DNA from: a virus
Length of the DNA: 43,191 nucleotides
Strand: one strand, 5' to 3'
Virus record (IMG/VR): IMGVR_UViG_3300042691_017769
Span: 1 to 43,191 of that record
Part shown: positions 15,652-23,719 of the stretch, piece by piece
How the letters are laid out: each line of letters starts with the position of its first letter
How positions within the stretch are numbered: position 1 is the stretch's first letter
Notes under the pieces: model-generated
What the model was told of the DNA's origin: nothing
Seen by the model: only the letters and a program-made list of their open reading frames with translations
Databases searched by the model: none
Position numbers and translations under genes: made by a program

Positions 15652-16168
15652 CATTTTCATCAATTTTGTTATGTAGGTTAGCCTCTTGCACTATTTCTGT
15701 TAAAGTAGGGCTTTCATGCTCAGGGATATCTCCAAGATAAGTAGGAGGCTCTGGAGTATCTGAAGATTCTGAAGATTCTTCAGTAATAGAAATTTCTCCA
15801 AACTCAGCTACAGCTTCAGCATAGTCAGGAGCTTCTTCAATAACTTTATCAACGTCATAGTCACCCCCCAATTTAGATACTGTTGGACTTTCTATCGGTT
15901 CTTCTTTAAGAGATTCTTGCATTACTGGAGAATCTACTGAAGGCGAAACTGGAGCGTTAAAAATTTGATTTGTTTCTTGTAACCTTTTAAGTATTTGCCC
16001 TCGTGCTTCTTGAGCCATTGCTACCAGAGTCATCATGTCTCCAAGAGAGTAGCTGCCCATAGGACTAAGCACTAAATCTAAAATCTGGCTAAAGGCGCCA
16101 AACTCTGCCCCACTGATGTTTATCTGCGCATCAGGATTCCAATAAACTTGTTGTTGGGATTGTTCCAT
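15632..16168 (-). CDS. Isolated antisense acidic protein, 178 aa
   Basis: The only minus-strand gene inside the plus-strand half. The N-terminal 70 residues form an ordered domain (NPDAQINISGAEFGAFSQIL; MMTLVAMAQEARGQILKRLQ) of a type recalled from other Bacteroidota phages but unnamed. The C-terminal 100 residues are disordered, acidic and rich in P, E and S. Residues 101-108 read GGDYDVDK, almost the same as the catalytic loop GGDYDIDK of the RNA polymerase at 38772. The ATG at 16168 is preferred over a TTG at 16177 because TACTTTTG ends 6 nt before it. It may be a virion or scaffolding protein, or an RNAP partner. Function unknown. Confidence 0.7.
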   Translation of the reverse strand: MEQSQQQVYWNPDAQINISGAEFGAFSQILDLVLSPMGSYSLGDMMTLVAMAQEARGQILKRLQETNQIFNAPVSPSVDSPVMQESLKEEPIESPTVSKLGGDYDVDKVIEEAPDYAEAVAEFGEISITEESSESSDTPEPPTYLGDIPEHESPTLTEIVQEANLHNKIDENEEGFLI

Positions 16169-16174
16169 ATCGCA

Positions 16175-16182
16175 CAAAAGTA
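16175..16182 (-). promoter_or_regulatory. TAnnTTTG promoter element of the antisense gene
   Basis: TACTTTTG on the minus strand, a full match to TAnnTTTG, ends 6 nt before the ATG at 16168. No good TTG is found 17-23 nt upstream. It lies in the 39-bp gap shared with the divergent gene at 16208, whose own start is preceded by TAATATTG and CCCC. Confidence 0.5.
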
Positions 16183-16207
16183 AAAAAACAATCTGTAATA
16201 TTGCCCC

Positions 16208-16588
16208 ATGAATTCAACCAATCACCCAAATTTGTTTTACTACACGGTAGTAGTAAAAAGCCAGCATGAAGACGAAGTTGACATTGATTACCTTAATGGT
16301 AACAGTTTCAATTTATCTGATGTGCTTATGACCAGTCGTCCAAAAAATGACCCTGAAAAACTTGAAGTAATTCTTCGACACAACTTTGAAGAAATTGTTC
16401 CAGTTGACTACAAATACGAACCTTATATCAATCCTCAAACTAAGAAAAAAGAAATGAGGCCTGTAAAAGCTACTAAGTTTGAAGTAGTAAGCCAACCGGT
16501 AACAGTAGTGCTTACCTTAAAAGAAGATATTGAGCGATTCTTTAAAGCAACCTCAGCTCATTTTCTTCCGAGAGAAAACGCTTTCTAA
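16208..16588 (+). CDS. Unknown protein, 126 aa
   Basis: A single-gene unit between the bidirectional hairpin and the terminator at 16606. TAATATTG, one base off the consensus element, ends 4 nt before the ATG. The protein begins MNSTNHPNLFYYTVVVKSQH, has a beta-rich N-terminal half, a basic middle (NPQTKKKEMRPVKATKF) and a C-terminal VVLTLKEDIERFFKA segment. No family is recognised. It runs divergently to the antisense gene. Confidence 0.6.
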   Translation: MNSTNHPNLFYYTVVVKSQHEDEVDIDYLNGNSFNLSDVLMTSRPKNDPEKLEVILRHNFEEIVPVDYKYEPYINPQTKKKEMRPVKATKFEVVSQPVTVVLTLKEDIERFFKATSAHFLPRENAF

Positions 16589-16605
16589 GCTCCCCCTACT
16601 TTCAT

Positions 16606-16633
16606 AAAAGCTCCTTCGGGAGCTTTTTTTTTG
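16606..16633 (+). terminator. Rho-independent terminator
   Basis: AAAAGCTCC (16606-16614), a UUCG-type loop and GGAGCTTTT (16619-16627), followed by more T. It lies 17 nt after the 16208-16588 stop. Confidence 0.92.
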
Positions 16634-16662
16634 TTGTTCGGCATAATTCTAATTTATCTTTG
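16634..16662 (+). promoter_or_regulatory. Bacteroidota-type promoter for the fibre unit
   Basis: TTG (16634-16636), an 18-nt spacer and TATCTTTG (16655-16662), a full consensus match. It begins at the end of the preceding T-run and ends 5 nt before the ATG at 16668, so a leaderless mRNA is expected. Confidence 0.75.
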
Positions 16663-16667
16663 AATAA

Positions 16668-17036
16668 ATGTCTGATTTTCTTACACAAGAAGAGCTGTTA
16701 TATTGGGTGAGGTTTTATGCCAAAAAAGGCATGACCCCTCAGCTTCCAGCCGGATATGTCTTGGCATCTCCTCATGATGTTCAAGGAGTAGTTGCTTGGA
16801 GAAAATTAGATGCCGGATACATTTCTACTGGCGTAATAGACCCAGACCGTTTAGGAACTGGAGGAGATGGAAGTGGAGGATTAGTACTTCATGACGATGG
16901 AACATGGAGACCTGCTGTAGGATGTCTTGAAATTGACTGGGGATTACGAAGTGATGCTACAGTTCAATATGACTTAGGAAATAGGTTTGGATGTCTGTAC
17001 ATGGATTTTTGCAATCGTCTAAGCGGGTGTCCTTAA
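16668..17036 (+). CDS. Putative fibre- or tail-associated protein, 122 aa
   Basis: First gene of the structural unit. The N-terminus is helical (TQEELLYWVRFYAKKG). The middle holds GVIDPDRLGTGGDGSGGLVL followed by HDDGTW, a turn-rich segment common in phage tail fibres ahead of knob domains. The C-terminus is Cys-containing (CNRLSGCP). It has its own promoter and precedes the long coiled-coil fibre. A fibre adaptor or accessory role is inferred from these points. Confidence 0.55.
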   Translation: MSDFLTQEELLYWVRFYAKKGMTPQLPAGYVLASPHDVQGVVAWRKLDAGYISTGVIDPDRLGTGGDGSGGLVLHDDGTWRPAVGCLEIDWGLRSDATVQYDLGNRFGCLYMDFCNRLSGCP

Positions 17037-17044
17037 AATGGCTT

Positions 17045-17052
17045 TATATTTG
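17045..17052 (+). promoter_or_regulatory. Possible -7 element before the fibre gene
   Basis: TATATTTG matches TAnnTTTG and ends 21 nt before the fibre ATG at 17074, in a 37-nt gap. No TTG is present at the expected distance upstream, so it is a weak candidate. Confidence 0.3.
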
Positions 17053-17073
17053 AAAAACTTTTAATCTTTAAAG

Positions 17074-19947
17074 ATGGGTTATTTAAAAGCTCCTAAGATA
17101 AACACCTCAGCAAGGTTAACAAGTGCTTGGGCTGCAAGTGAGCTTTTGTACGATACCGACTTAAATGTCTTCTTTAAAGGAGACGGAGTTACAACAGGAG
17201 GAGTAAGACTAGCAGAAGGAGATTTAGCAAGTGTTTTAAGTATCATAAGTGCGTTGGAAGCCAGAGTGAGTGCATTAAGTGCCACTCCTGCAGGTGTTTC
17301 AGTTACTTCTAATGAGCTTTCTATTGTTGTAGCAAATGCTTCATCTAATCTTAGGTCAGTAATTAACGTAGTTTCTAATGCTGTTAGCGCAAATAATGCG
17401 GCACGAGTATCAGCAGACAATGCATTATCTAATGCTATTAGTGTGGTATCTAACGCACTTAGCGTAGAAACACAAACTAGATCTGGACAAATTGCATCAA
17501 TTAACTCTGTAGTTTCAAATCTTAAATCTATTGTAAGTTCATTAGCCGGAGCATCTGTTACTTCCGCAGAACTTGTTTCAGTTTTATCTATAGTAAATAA
17601 TAATCAATCTGTTTTAGGAACTCAAGTAAGTCTTCTTTCTCTTCAAGTTGTTTCTGCGATTAATGTAGTTAGTAACGCTATCAGCGCAGAAACAGCCGCT
17701 AGAATATCTGCAGATAACAATCTTTCAAATCAAATAAGTAATGCGCTTTCTATACTTAACGCTCTTAATCTTAGCAAAGTAGCAAGTGTTGGAGCATCAA
17801 CAAGTTTAGAAATTCAAACAAGTGGAATAAAAACTCCACACGTTCAGTTTAACCCTGCAGTAAGTTCCCCAACAACTTCTATTTATAGTCTTACAAAAGA
17901 CCCTGACTTTAATCTTTTAAACTACCAAGTACTTAGTGTATTAGGAGTAAAACTTGCGTTGGATGATGTTTGGACTGTAAAAAACCAAACTGGTGTAAAT
18001 ATTCCTAAAGGCACTCCTGTAATGTCAGTTGGTACTTTAGGCTCATCAGGAAGAATCTTAATTGATAAAATGGTGGCAGATGGAAGCGTCAGCCCTATTT
18101 ATCTTTTAGGAGTAACCGCAGAAGCTATTCCTAATGGAGCAGATGGAATATGTTTACGAAAAGGTAAAATTATAAAACATAATACTTCTACTTGGCCAAA
18201 TGGTACGGTATTGTATTGTGACCCAGCTACTCCAGGAGGATTTACTTCATCTGTTCCAACAGCCCCTAATCTTAAACTTCCTATTGCTTTTGTAGTTAAT
18301 TCTGATACTACTAACGGAGTACTAGCAATTAGAATTACAGAAGGAGCAAGATTAAGAGATGACCATGATGTTCAGTTTACTTCTACAATCTCAAATGGAG
18401 ATTTAATTGCTTATAACCTATCAGCAAATAGGTGGGAAAATTTTAGTCCTAATTACGCCACTTCTAATCAATTAAGTGCTGTATCAGCTCAGGCAGCCTC
18501 AGCAATTAATGTAGTATCAAATGCATTAAGTGTAGAAACACAAGCTAGAATATCTAGTCATACTGCTCTTTCAAATACTGTATCTAATTTAGCCTCTGCA
18601 GTTAATGCTTTATCTGCGGCTGCAGGAAACTCAGTAACTTCTGCAGAAGTTGTTCAAGTACTAAGCAATGCGCTGTCTGCAGTAAATGTAGTTTCTAATG
18701 CTCTCTCTTTAGAGATTGCTAGCCGAATAAGCGCAGATAATGCAATATCTAATGCTGTTTCTGTAATAAGCGTAGCTCTTGCAAATGAAACATCTGCTCG
18801 AGCCGCTGCAGATACAAACATACTTAGTATCATTTCAGTACTAGAGGCAAGAGTAAGTGCAAACTCAGGAACCGGAGGATCTGGCTCAGTAACTTCTACT
18901 GAGTTAAGTGCTGTTAGTGCCCAAGCACAATCTGCCATTAACGTAGTTAGTAATGCAGTTTCAATTGTTAGTGTAGCTGCAGCAAATGCTTTATCTGTTG
19001 CTAACAATGCTTTAAATCAAACTAGTGTTTTATCTGATAGGATTTCTCAAGAAATTTTTAATAGAAATTCTGCTATAAACGCACTTAGTGTTCAAATTGC
19101 TAATACCCTTTCTATAGCCAATGCTGCTTCTAACGCAGCAAGTATTGTTAGTGTTGCTCTGGCTAATGAACTTTCAGTAAGAGCCGCTGCTGACAACAAT
19201 ATTCTTAGCATTATTTCGGTGCTTGAAGCTAGAGTAAGCGCAAACTCTGGGACTGGAGGAATAGCATCTGTTACCTCTAATGAGCTTTCAATCGCTTTAA
19301 ATATTTCTGTATTTAATACAGCCGGAACATCAGTCCGAGGATTACAAAGTGTAATTAATGCGCTCTCTAATAAAATTTCTACTCTCTGTGCGCTAGCTAG
19401 TAACTCAGTTACTTCGGCAGAAGTAGCACAAGGATTAAGTGTAGTATCTGCACAAGCAGCTAGTGCCATCAGCGTAGTAAATTCGAGACTTAATATTGTT
19501 TCCGCAAGAAATACTTCTGCAATTTCAGTAGAAGGACTTCAAAGTGTCATTGATGCTCTTTCAAATAGAATTTCAGTAGTTTCTAGTTTAGGAGGCGGCG
19601 GTAACACCCAAATATACATTGACCAAACGCCAGACAATGGGGCTTATGGGTTATTGAGCGGCTCAATAAATGGCACGAATACAGTATTTACTGTCTCGCA
19701 ATCCGTGTATATTAGTGGCACATTAGTAGTGGCATTAGATGGAATCGTTCTGACGCAAGGCACATCGCAGGATTTTACGGAAACCACGCCCGGATCCGGC
19801 ACGTTCACTCTAAGTTTTGCCCCGCCTACCGGTTCAGTCCTTACGTGCTGGTATAATAAAACAATAGTGGTAGGGGCCAACTTCACAGCAGGCACAGCCG
19901 CACCGTCAGGCGGAAATGACGGAGACATATATCTTCAATACACATAA
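17074..19947 (+). CDS. Long coiled-coil tail fibre, chimeric C-terminus
   Basis: 957 residues. Residues 1-45 form a conserved fibre attachment-type start (GYLKAPKINTSARL). Long stretches of short helical repeats follow (variants of SVVSNALS and SAQAASAINVVSN), expected to make a trimeric coiled coil. Residues about 300-430 are a globular insert beginning VKNQTGVNIPKGTPVM, known from many phage fibres. A second coiled-coil stretch with a duplicated 33-residue module follows. From about residue 840 (nt 19.6 kb) the DNA becomes GC-richer and the protein changes to a beta-rich domain ending GNDGDIYLQYT. The gene therefore looks like a fusion of a native fibre shaft and an imported tip. Receptor binding or adsorption is the likely role. 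Confidence 0.85.
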   Translation: MGYLKAPKINTSARLTSAWAASELLYDTDLNVFFKGDGVTTGGVRLAEGDLASVLSIISALEARVSALSATPAGVSVTSNELSIVVANASSNLRSVINVVSNAVSANNAARVSADNALSNAISVVSNALSVETQTRSGQIASINSVVSNLKSIVSSLAGASVTSAELVSVLSIVNNNQSVLGTQVSLLSLQVVSAINVVSNAISAETAARISADNNLSNQISNALSILNALNLSKVASVGASTSLEIQTSGIKTPHVQFNPAVSSPTTSIYSLTKDPDFNLLNYQVLSVLGVKLALDDVWTVKNQTGVNIPKGTPVMSVGTLGSSGRILIDKMVADGSVSPIYLLGVTAEAIPNGADGICLRKGKIIKHNTSTWPNGTVLYCDPATPGGFTSSVPTAPNLKLPIAFVVNSDTTNGVLAIRITEGARLRDDHDVQFTSTISNGDLIAYNLSANRWENFSPNYATSNQLSAVSAQAASAINVVSNALSVETQARISSHTALSNTVSNLASAVNALSAAAGNSVTSAEVVQVLSNALSAVNVVSNALSLEIASRISADNAISNAVSVISVALANETSARAAADTNILSIISVLEARVSANSGTGGSGSVTSTELSAVSAQAQSAINVVSNAVSIVSVAAANALSVANNALNQTSVLSDRISQEIFNRNSAINALSVQIANTLSIANAASNAASIVSVALANELSVRAAADNNILSIISVLEARVSANSGTGGIASVTSNELSIALNISVFNTAGTSVRGLQSVINALSNKISTLCALASNSVTSAEVAQGLSVVSAQAASAISVVNSRLNIVSARNTSAISVEGLQSVIDALSNRISVVSSLGGGGNTQIYIDQTPDNGAYGLLSGSINGTNTVFTVSQSVYISGTLVVALDGIVLTQGTSQDFTETTPGSGTFTLSFAPPTGSVLTCWYNKTIVVGANFTAGTAAPSGGNDGDIYLQYT
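18781..18879 (+). repeat. Fibre module copy 1 (33 codons)
   Basis: Encodes fibre residues about 570-602, ANETSARAAADTNILSIISV and LEARVSANSGTGG. A near-identical module occurs at 19162-19260, but the codons differ at many positions. Confidence 0.7.
19162..19260 (+). repeat. Fibre module copy 2 (33 codons)
   Basis: Encodes fibre residues about 697-729, ANELSVRAAADNNILSIISV and LEARVSANSGTGG, 127 residues after copy 1. Protein identity is high while synonymous positions have diverged. Confidence 0.7.
19651..19669. repeat. 19-bp near-perfect palindrome in the fibre gene
   Basis: TTATTGAGC (19651-19659), one base, then GCTCAATAA (19661-19669). It is in the coding sequence about 60 nt downstream of the composition change. 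It may be coincidental (it encodes GLLSGSI) or a recombination or regulatory site. Confidence 0.6.
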
Positions 19948-19950
19948 GCA

Positions 19951-20805
19951 ATGGCAGCAATAACAGATTTATCCGACTCGATTAACCGCTTAACCGGCGG
20001 CAATAGCGGTACGCCTGAAAGCCTATTTTTCCACAAGGTTCCCCGTGTGTCTGGAGCGGTTGCCACCGCTCCGATTGCGGGGCGGGCCGCATCACTATGG
20101 ACATACGATGGCTATCCGGCGGGAGGTGCTGTGCCAACTTCTGCGGCTATCCCTACGCTATCAACACAGGGATCATTGCCATTTACAGCACCCGGCGGGA
20201 GCCGCGAGAAATTTATGCTGTCGGCTGGGATTGCTCCCAATGTGGGAGGCGTGTTCCTGCTATACGACCGGTTGTTTCATATAGGCGGGCTGAGTGGATC
20301 GCTTAACACAGCGCAGACGGTGCAGGGTACTACACCTACACCAGCACTGACACGTAACACTGGCGGCGTAGGTAATTTCGCGTTTTACGAAATTTACACC
20401 ATAATAGGTACGACAGCTGCAACCCTGACGATGACCTATACTGACCAAGACGGAAACACGGGCCAAACCTCGACAATCAACATAGGCGCTACAGGCTTCC
20501 GCGAAGTTACGCGGGCACAACGCATTCCTTTGGCGGCTGGCGATAGCGGACTAAGGGCTGTTGCATCTGTTCAATTATCAGGAGCCTCAGGCACAGGCAC
20601 AGCAGGAAATTTCGGAATAACAATCGCCCAGCCCATTGCGTGGATTCCTATCGGAACAGGCGGTGCAGGTGGATGGCGAGATTATACGACCGGGTTGCCG
20701 GGTATTCCGTCAATAAATCCTGACGCCTGCCTTTCTCTGCTGTTTATCCCATCTACCGGAACCGCTCCTGAATTGTGGGGTGCTGCAACCTTTATCGAAA
20801 AGTAA
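19951..20805 (+). CDS. Structural (tail/decoration-type) protein, paralog A
   Basis: 284 residues rich in G, T, A and S, with beta-strand-like sequence and no membrane segment. From about residue 105 it aligns with the protein of the next gene: shared GLSGSLNT..., PALTRNTGGVG / AALTRYTDGVG, ATLTMTYTDQDG / TVTATYTNQSG, RIPLAAGDSGLRAV / RLPLQAGDTGMRSV, and a GTAGNFGI / GTAGNIGI element. Starts 3 nt after the fibre gene inside the GC-rich cassette. Likely a virion surface or tail-tip component. The family is not recognised. Confidence 0.7.
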   Translation: MAAITDLSDSINRLTGGNSGTPESLFFHKVPRVSGAVATAPIAGRAASLWTYDGYPAGGAVPTSAAIPTLSTQGSLPFTAPGGSREKFMLSAGIAPNVGGVFLLYDRLFHIGGLSGSLNTAQTVQGTTPTPALTRNTGGVGNFAFYEIYTIIGTTAATLTMTYTDQDGNTGQTSTINIGATGFREVTRAQRIPLAAGDSGLRAVASVQLSGASGTGTAGNFGITIAQPIAWIPIGTGGAGGWRDYTTGLPGIPSINPDACLSLLFIPSTGTAPELWGAATFIEK

Positions 20806-20806
20806 C

Positions 20807-21613
20807 ATGGCATTCACGGACTTTGACGCATACCTTTCCGCGCTCAGTGCAAACCAAGGCGCAGACTTTCAGTCGGGGGCGATAGCCTCGCGTAACGCGC
20901 TTCGATATTCCGCGCTGCCACTGCTTCCAACTCCCACCACTCCGACTACATCAGTGGCCTGCGATAAGACATCAACTTTCGCAATCAATGCATTCATTGC
21001 AGATGGGGGTAGCGGCAGGCTGTCTGTGCTGGGTGCGAGTATAAGCCCAAGCGGAGCATCCGGTGTGATGCTGATGCTTGTGGACATCCTTAATATCAGC
21101 GGCGGCATGAGCGGAACAGTTACCGGCTCACAAACGACAGGTTTGCCGACCGCTGCTCTGACACGCTACACAGACGGTGTCGGTGTTCATGCGGCGATAA
21201 TTGGACACGTAGGCGTTGGGGCGACAGCAACAACCGTCACGGCGACTTATACCAATCAGTCCGGTACTGGTTCTCGCATTACAACGGCCACGGAGATCGG
21301 AGCCAACTATCGAGACCCAGGCTTTTTGATTCGCCTTCCATTGCAGGCCGGCGATACAGGTATGAGGTCTGTTGAAAACATAAACATCGTAGCAACAACA
21401 GGCACTGCCGGAAATATCGGCATTGTCATGTACAAGCCACTGGCGATGTTCTTTGCAAACGATGTTGAAGGTGCCAATATAATTGACTGCATTTCAACAG
21501 GTCGCATGGTAGGTCAATTTAACGAGGTATTGGACAATGCCTGCCTGTCATTGTTCGCTGTTACACCGAGCGTACAGGCCGTGTCCGGGGCTATAATTTT
21601 AGGAGAAGCGTAA
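20807..21613 (+). CDS. Structural (tail/decoration-type) protein, paralog B
   Basis: 268 residues from the ATG at 20807, one base after the preceding stop; a GTG at 20780 would overlap and is less likely. It is homologous to the preceding gene over its C-terminal 170 residues (see paralog A) but differs at the N-terminus (MAFTDFDAYLSALSANQGAD). Tandem duplication followed by divergence is the simplest explanation. GC-rich like its neighbours. Probably a virion protein that co-assembles with or replaces paralog A. Confidence 0.7.
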   Translation: MAFTDFDAYLSALSANQGADFQSGAIASRNALRYSALPLLPTPTTPTTSVACDKTSTFAINAFIADGGSGRLSVLGASISPSGASGVMLMLVDILNISGGMSGTVTGSQTTGLPTAALTRYTDGVGVHAAIIGHVGVGATATTVTATYTNQSGTGSRITTATEIGANYRDPGFLIRLPLQAGDTGMRSVENINIVATTGTAGNIGIVMYKPLAMFFANDVEGANIIDCISTGRMVGQFNEVLDNACLSLFAVTPSVQAVSGAIILGEA

Positions 21614-21811
21614 ATGGCGAGCAGGAGATTATTTGACGGTGCGCAAATCGAGATAAAATCAATCCCGATTGTAGGTCAGGCCGCTGCACCATCCGCTGTA
21701 TTTTACATCAAAGTATCAGGGGTGTGGAAACAAGCAATCACATGGATAAAAGTATCGGGTGTTTGGAAACAAGCAACACCTTACGTTAAAATTGGAGGAC
21801 AATTCAGATGA
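21614..21811 (+). CDS. Small repeat protein, 65 aa, tail-associated type
   Basis: Immediately follows the preceding stop. The C-terminal half has two copies of IKVSGVWKQA (residues 32-41 and 45-54) and a third degenerate copy VKIGGQFR. Such VWK-type repeats occur in short linker or tip proteins of phage tails. The stop overlaps the next start as ATGA, so it is probably made with the LamG-like protein. Confidence 0.6.
   Translation: MASRRLFDGAQIEIKSIPIVGQAAAPSAVFYIKVSGVWKQAITWIKVSGVWKQATPYVKIGGQFR
21707..21775 (+). repeat. Tandem IKVSGVWKQA repeat
   Basis: Two 30-nt units at 21707-21736 and 21746-21775 encode the same decapeptide, with a few synonymous differences. A degenerate third unit follows. 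Confidence 0.75.
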
Positions 21812-22983
21812 GCTTATTTTCACGCATAAAACCTTGGGCACTTTATCAAGTGCAAGAAGCCAGACTATTAGGACGAGGTGCAGGCTCAGGCACAGGCGAT
21901 GCCGTGCCAATAGAGCTTGGCACAGGTCTGAGCATGACTGGCAATACTTTGAATGCGAGTTCCGGCGGCGGTACGGTACTTTCACCTGCGCAGCTGACCG
22001 CTTGGCAGAATGACTACAACCCCTCGTCATGGGGCAGCGGTGTGCAGACACTTCGCATAGACAGCAACAGCAGTTATAACTTTCTAACAGGTTTGACCGC
22101 AACAACGGGCGGCCATCGTGTAAAGCTGCTGAACATCGGTACGTATTCATTCGGATTGCAAGATGATGAGGATGCCAGCACAGCGGCTAACCGCTTCGCC
22201 TTCGGCGGACAGGATATTGTGGTATTGCCCGGTCGCATGGTGGAACTTGAATACGATGGAACTTCCTCACGATGGCGGCTGGCTTCAGCGTACCACATCA
22301 GCTTTGAGGAGCCGGAATATGTCACCAACATCGAACTGCGTTACCCGCAGACAATGAGCGGTATTTCTAATGCCCTGAACGCATGGCCATTCTATGTGGA
22401 CGGCGCGGGAACACGTACTATTCAAAGTGTTGAAACAACAGGATTCCGCGGGCGGTGGGGTGTCATGGCCCTCGGAATATCCAATGCGGACAGGAGTGGG
22501 TATTATTCCGACAACACCTCATTCAGTTTTAACGATGGCACGTCGTTCGGCTATCACTTTTACGAAACAACTGTACGATTTGAGGATTTAAGCACCTCAA
22601 CAGAACGTTACATTGCGCTAATCGGCTTCCTCGACAGCACGACAGGCACAATCGGTGACGGTGTGCATTTGGAATATTCCGACAACATAAACTCAGGACA
22701 ATGGGCATTTTACGCGACCGATAACACCAGCGTAACGACTGCCAACAGCACATCGGCGGTTGCGGCTGACACATGGTATCGGATACGCATTGTGGTGTAC
22801 CCTAACGGCACGGCGAAGGCTTATGTGAACGGAACTATGATTGCGGAAATCACATCAGGATTGCCCGGTGCAGGACGCGGATTCGCTGTGTACACAGGAT
22901 TTCGCAAGACAGCGGGAACAACCGCTCGCATCATGTATTTGAATTACATTAAAGCCACTAATGTTGCATCATCTGGTAGATAA
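21808..22983 (+). CDS. Tail protein with C-terminal LamG/ConA-like lectin domain
   Basis: 391 residues. The N-terminus (MSLFSRIKPWALYQVQEARL) resembles a short tail attachment region; a GSGTGDAVPIELGTGLSMTG stretch of fibre type follows. Residues about 185-391 have the jelly-roll pattern of a LamG or concanavalin-A-like fold, with YHFYETTVRFEDL, YIALIGFLDS, TWYRIRIVVYPNGTAKAYVN and a final MYLNYIKATN strand. Such domains bind glycans, so a receptor-binding role is likely. GC-rich and in the transferred cassette. Confidence 0.7.
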   Translation: MSLFSRIKPWALYQVQEARLLGRGAGSGTGDAVPIELGTGLSMTGNTLNASSGGGTVLSPAQLTAWQNDYNPSSWGSGVQTLRIDSNSSYNFLTGLTATTGGHRVKLLNIGTYSFGLQDDEDASTAANRFAFGGQDIVVLPGRMVELEYDGTSSRWRLASAYHISFEEPEYVTNIELRYPQTMSGISNALNAWPFYVDGAGTRTIQSVETTGFRGRWGVMALGISNADRSGYYSDNTSFSFNDGTSFGYHFYETTVRFEDLSTSTERYIALIGFLDSTTGTIGDGVHLEYSDNINSGQWAFYATDNTSVTTANSTSAVAADTWYRIRIVVYPNGTAKAYVNGTMIAEITSGLPGAGRGFAVYTGFRKTAGTTARIMYLNYIKATNVASSGR

Positions 22984-22988
22984 AAAAA

Positions 22989-23246
22989 ATGAGCAAAATC
23001 AATATAACTCCGGTAAAAATGGGCCTTTCGCTCGGCGAGGCCACATCGATTTCCATCAGCGTAAATTACACCCTGACCACGACCGATGTAACGCTGCAAT
23101 GCCATGTGTATAATGCACACGGCGCGGTGTTGAATGTGTCACCTATTCACCTCGATGTGCCTCCGGATGTGCTGGCAACATGGGGTATGGACTTCAGTCC
23201 GGTGATTGAGTGGGTTTTTGAAAAACTGAACTTGACAAAGGCATGA
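22989..23246 (+). CDS. Unknown protein, 85 aa, fibre-holin junction
   Basis: Starts 5 nt after the lectin-type gene. Mostly beta-rich (SISISVNYTLTTTDVTLQCH) with a C-terminal helix. Similar short proteins occur between fibre and holin genes in phages of Bacteroidota, but no named family is recognised. The stop overlaps the holin start as ATGA. Probably a small virion component. Confidence 0.6.
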   Translation: MSKINITPVKMGLSLGEATSISISVNYTLTTTDVTLQCHVYNAHGAVLNVSPIHLDVPPDVLATWGMDFSPVIEWVFEKLNLTKA

Positions 23247-23719
23247 CTAGCGAAAGCAAAGTACTGGCATACATTGCCCTGCCTCCGATCGCGGTGTACC
23301 TAACAGCGGCGGGAATTGAACTGAAGTTAGTGTACGGATTGGCTGCGGTCATGTTCCTGGACATCCTCACGGCAATTATCATGTGGCTACGCATTGACCC
23401 TAGCAAGATTAAAAGCCGGGTATTGAAGAACGGATTAACCGAAAAGTTTGCATCGCTGATACCTGCGATAATTTGTTTTATCGTGCTTTTGAGTATCGAT
23501 CGGGACGCATCGGCCTTGGTTAATGGCTACCTTACCATCCTATTAATTGCTGAAGGTTACAGCGCAATAAGCAACGCTCACAACGCCTACACGCGGGAAC
23601 ACAAAGAGGAATTTGATGCAGTCAGCGCGGTTCTTGCAGCGGCAAGGAAAAGGATATTTAATCTGCTTCAGAAATTAATACGTAGCTTTGTTGATGATGA
23701 GCAGCCTCCGAAAAAATAA
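23243..23719 (+). CDS. Phage holin (holin 4/TcdE-like family)
   Basis: 158 residues with about four hydrophobic segments: residues 6-25, 29-50 (LVYGLAAVMFLDILTAIIMW), 72-90 and 95-110. FLDILTAIIMW followed by KSRVLKNGLTEKFASLI is the typical signature of the toxin-secretion/phage lysis holin family. A charged, helical C-terminus ends DDEQPPKK. The holin would permeabilise the inner membrane and release the endolysin. It is GC-rich and the last gene of the cassette; the endolysin after it is AT-rich, so holin and endolysin may have different origins. Confidence 0.85.
   Translation: MTSESKVLAYIALPPIAVYLTAAGIELKLVYGLAAVMFLDILTAIIMWLRIDPSKIKSRVLKNGLTEKFASLIPAIICFIVLLSIDRDASALVNGYLTILLIAEGYSAISNAHNAYTREHKEEFDAVSAVLAAARKRIFNLLQKLIRSFVDDEQPPKK

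Noticed and set aside
19644-19928. Antisense frames over the fibre and GC-rich genes
   Set aside because: Long minus-strand frames here are shadows caused by codon composition; they lack promoters and recognisable protein features and lie over well-supported genes.
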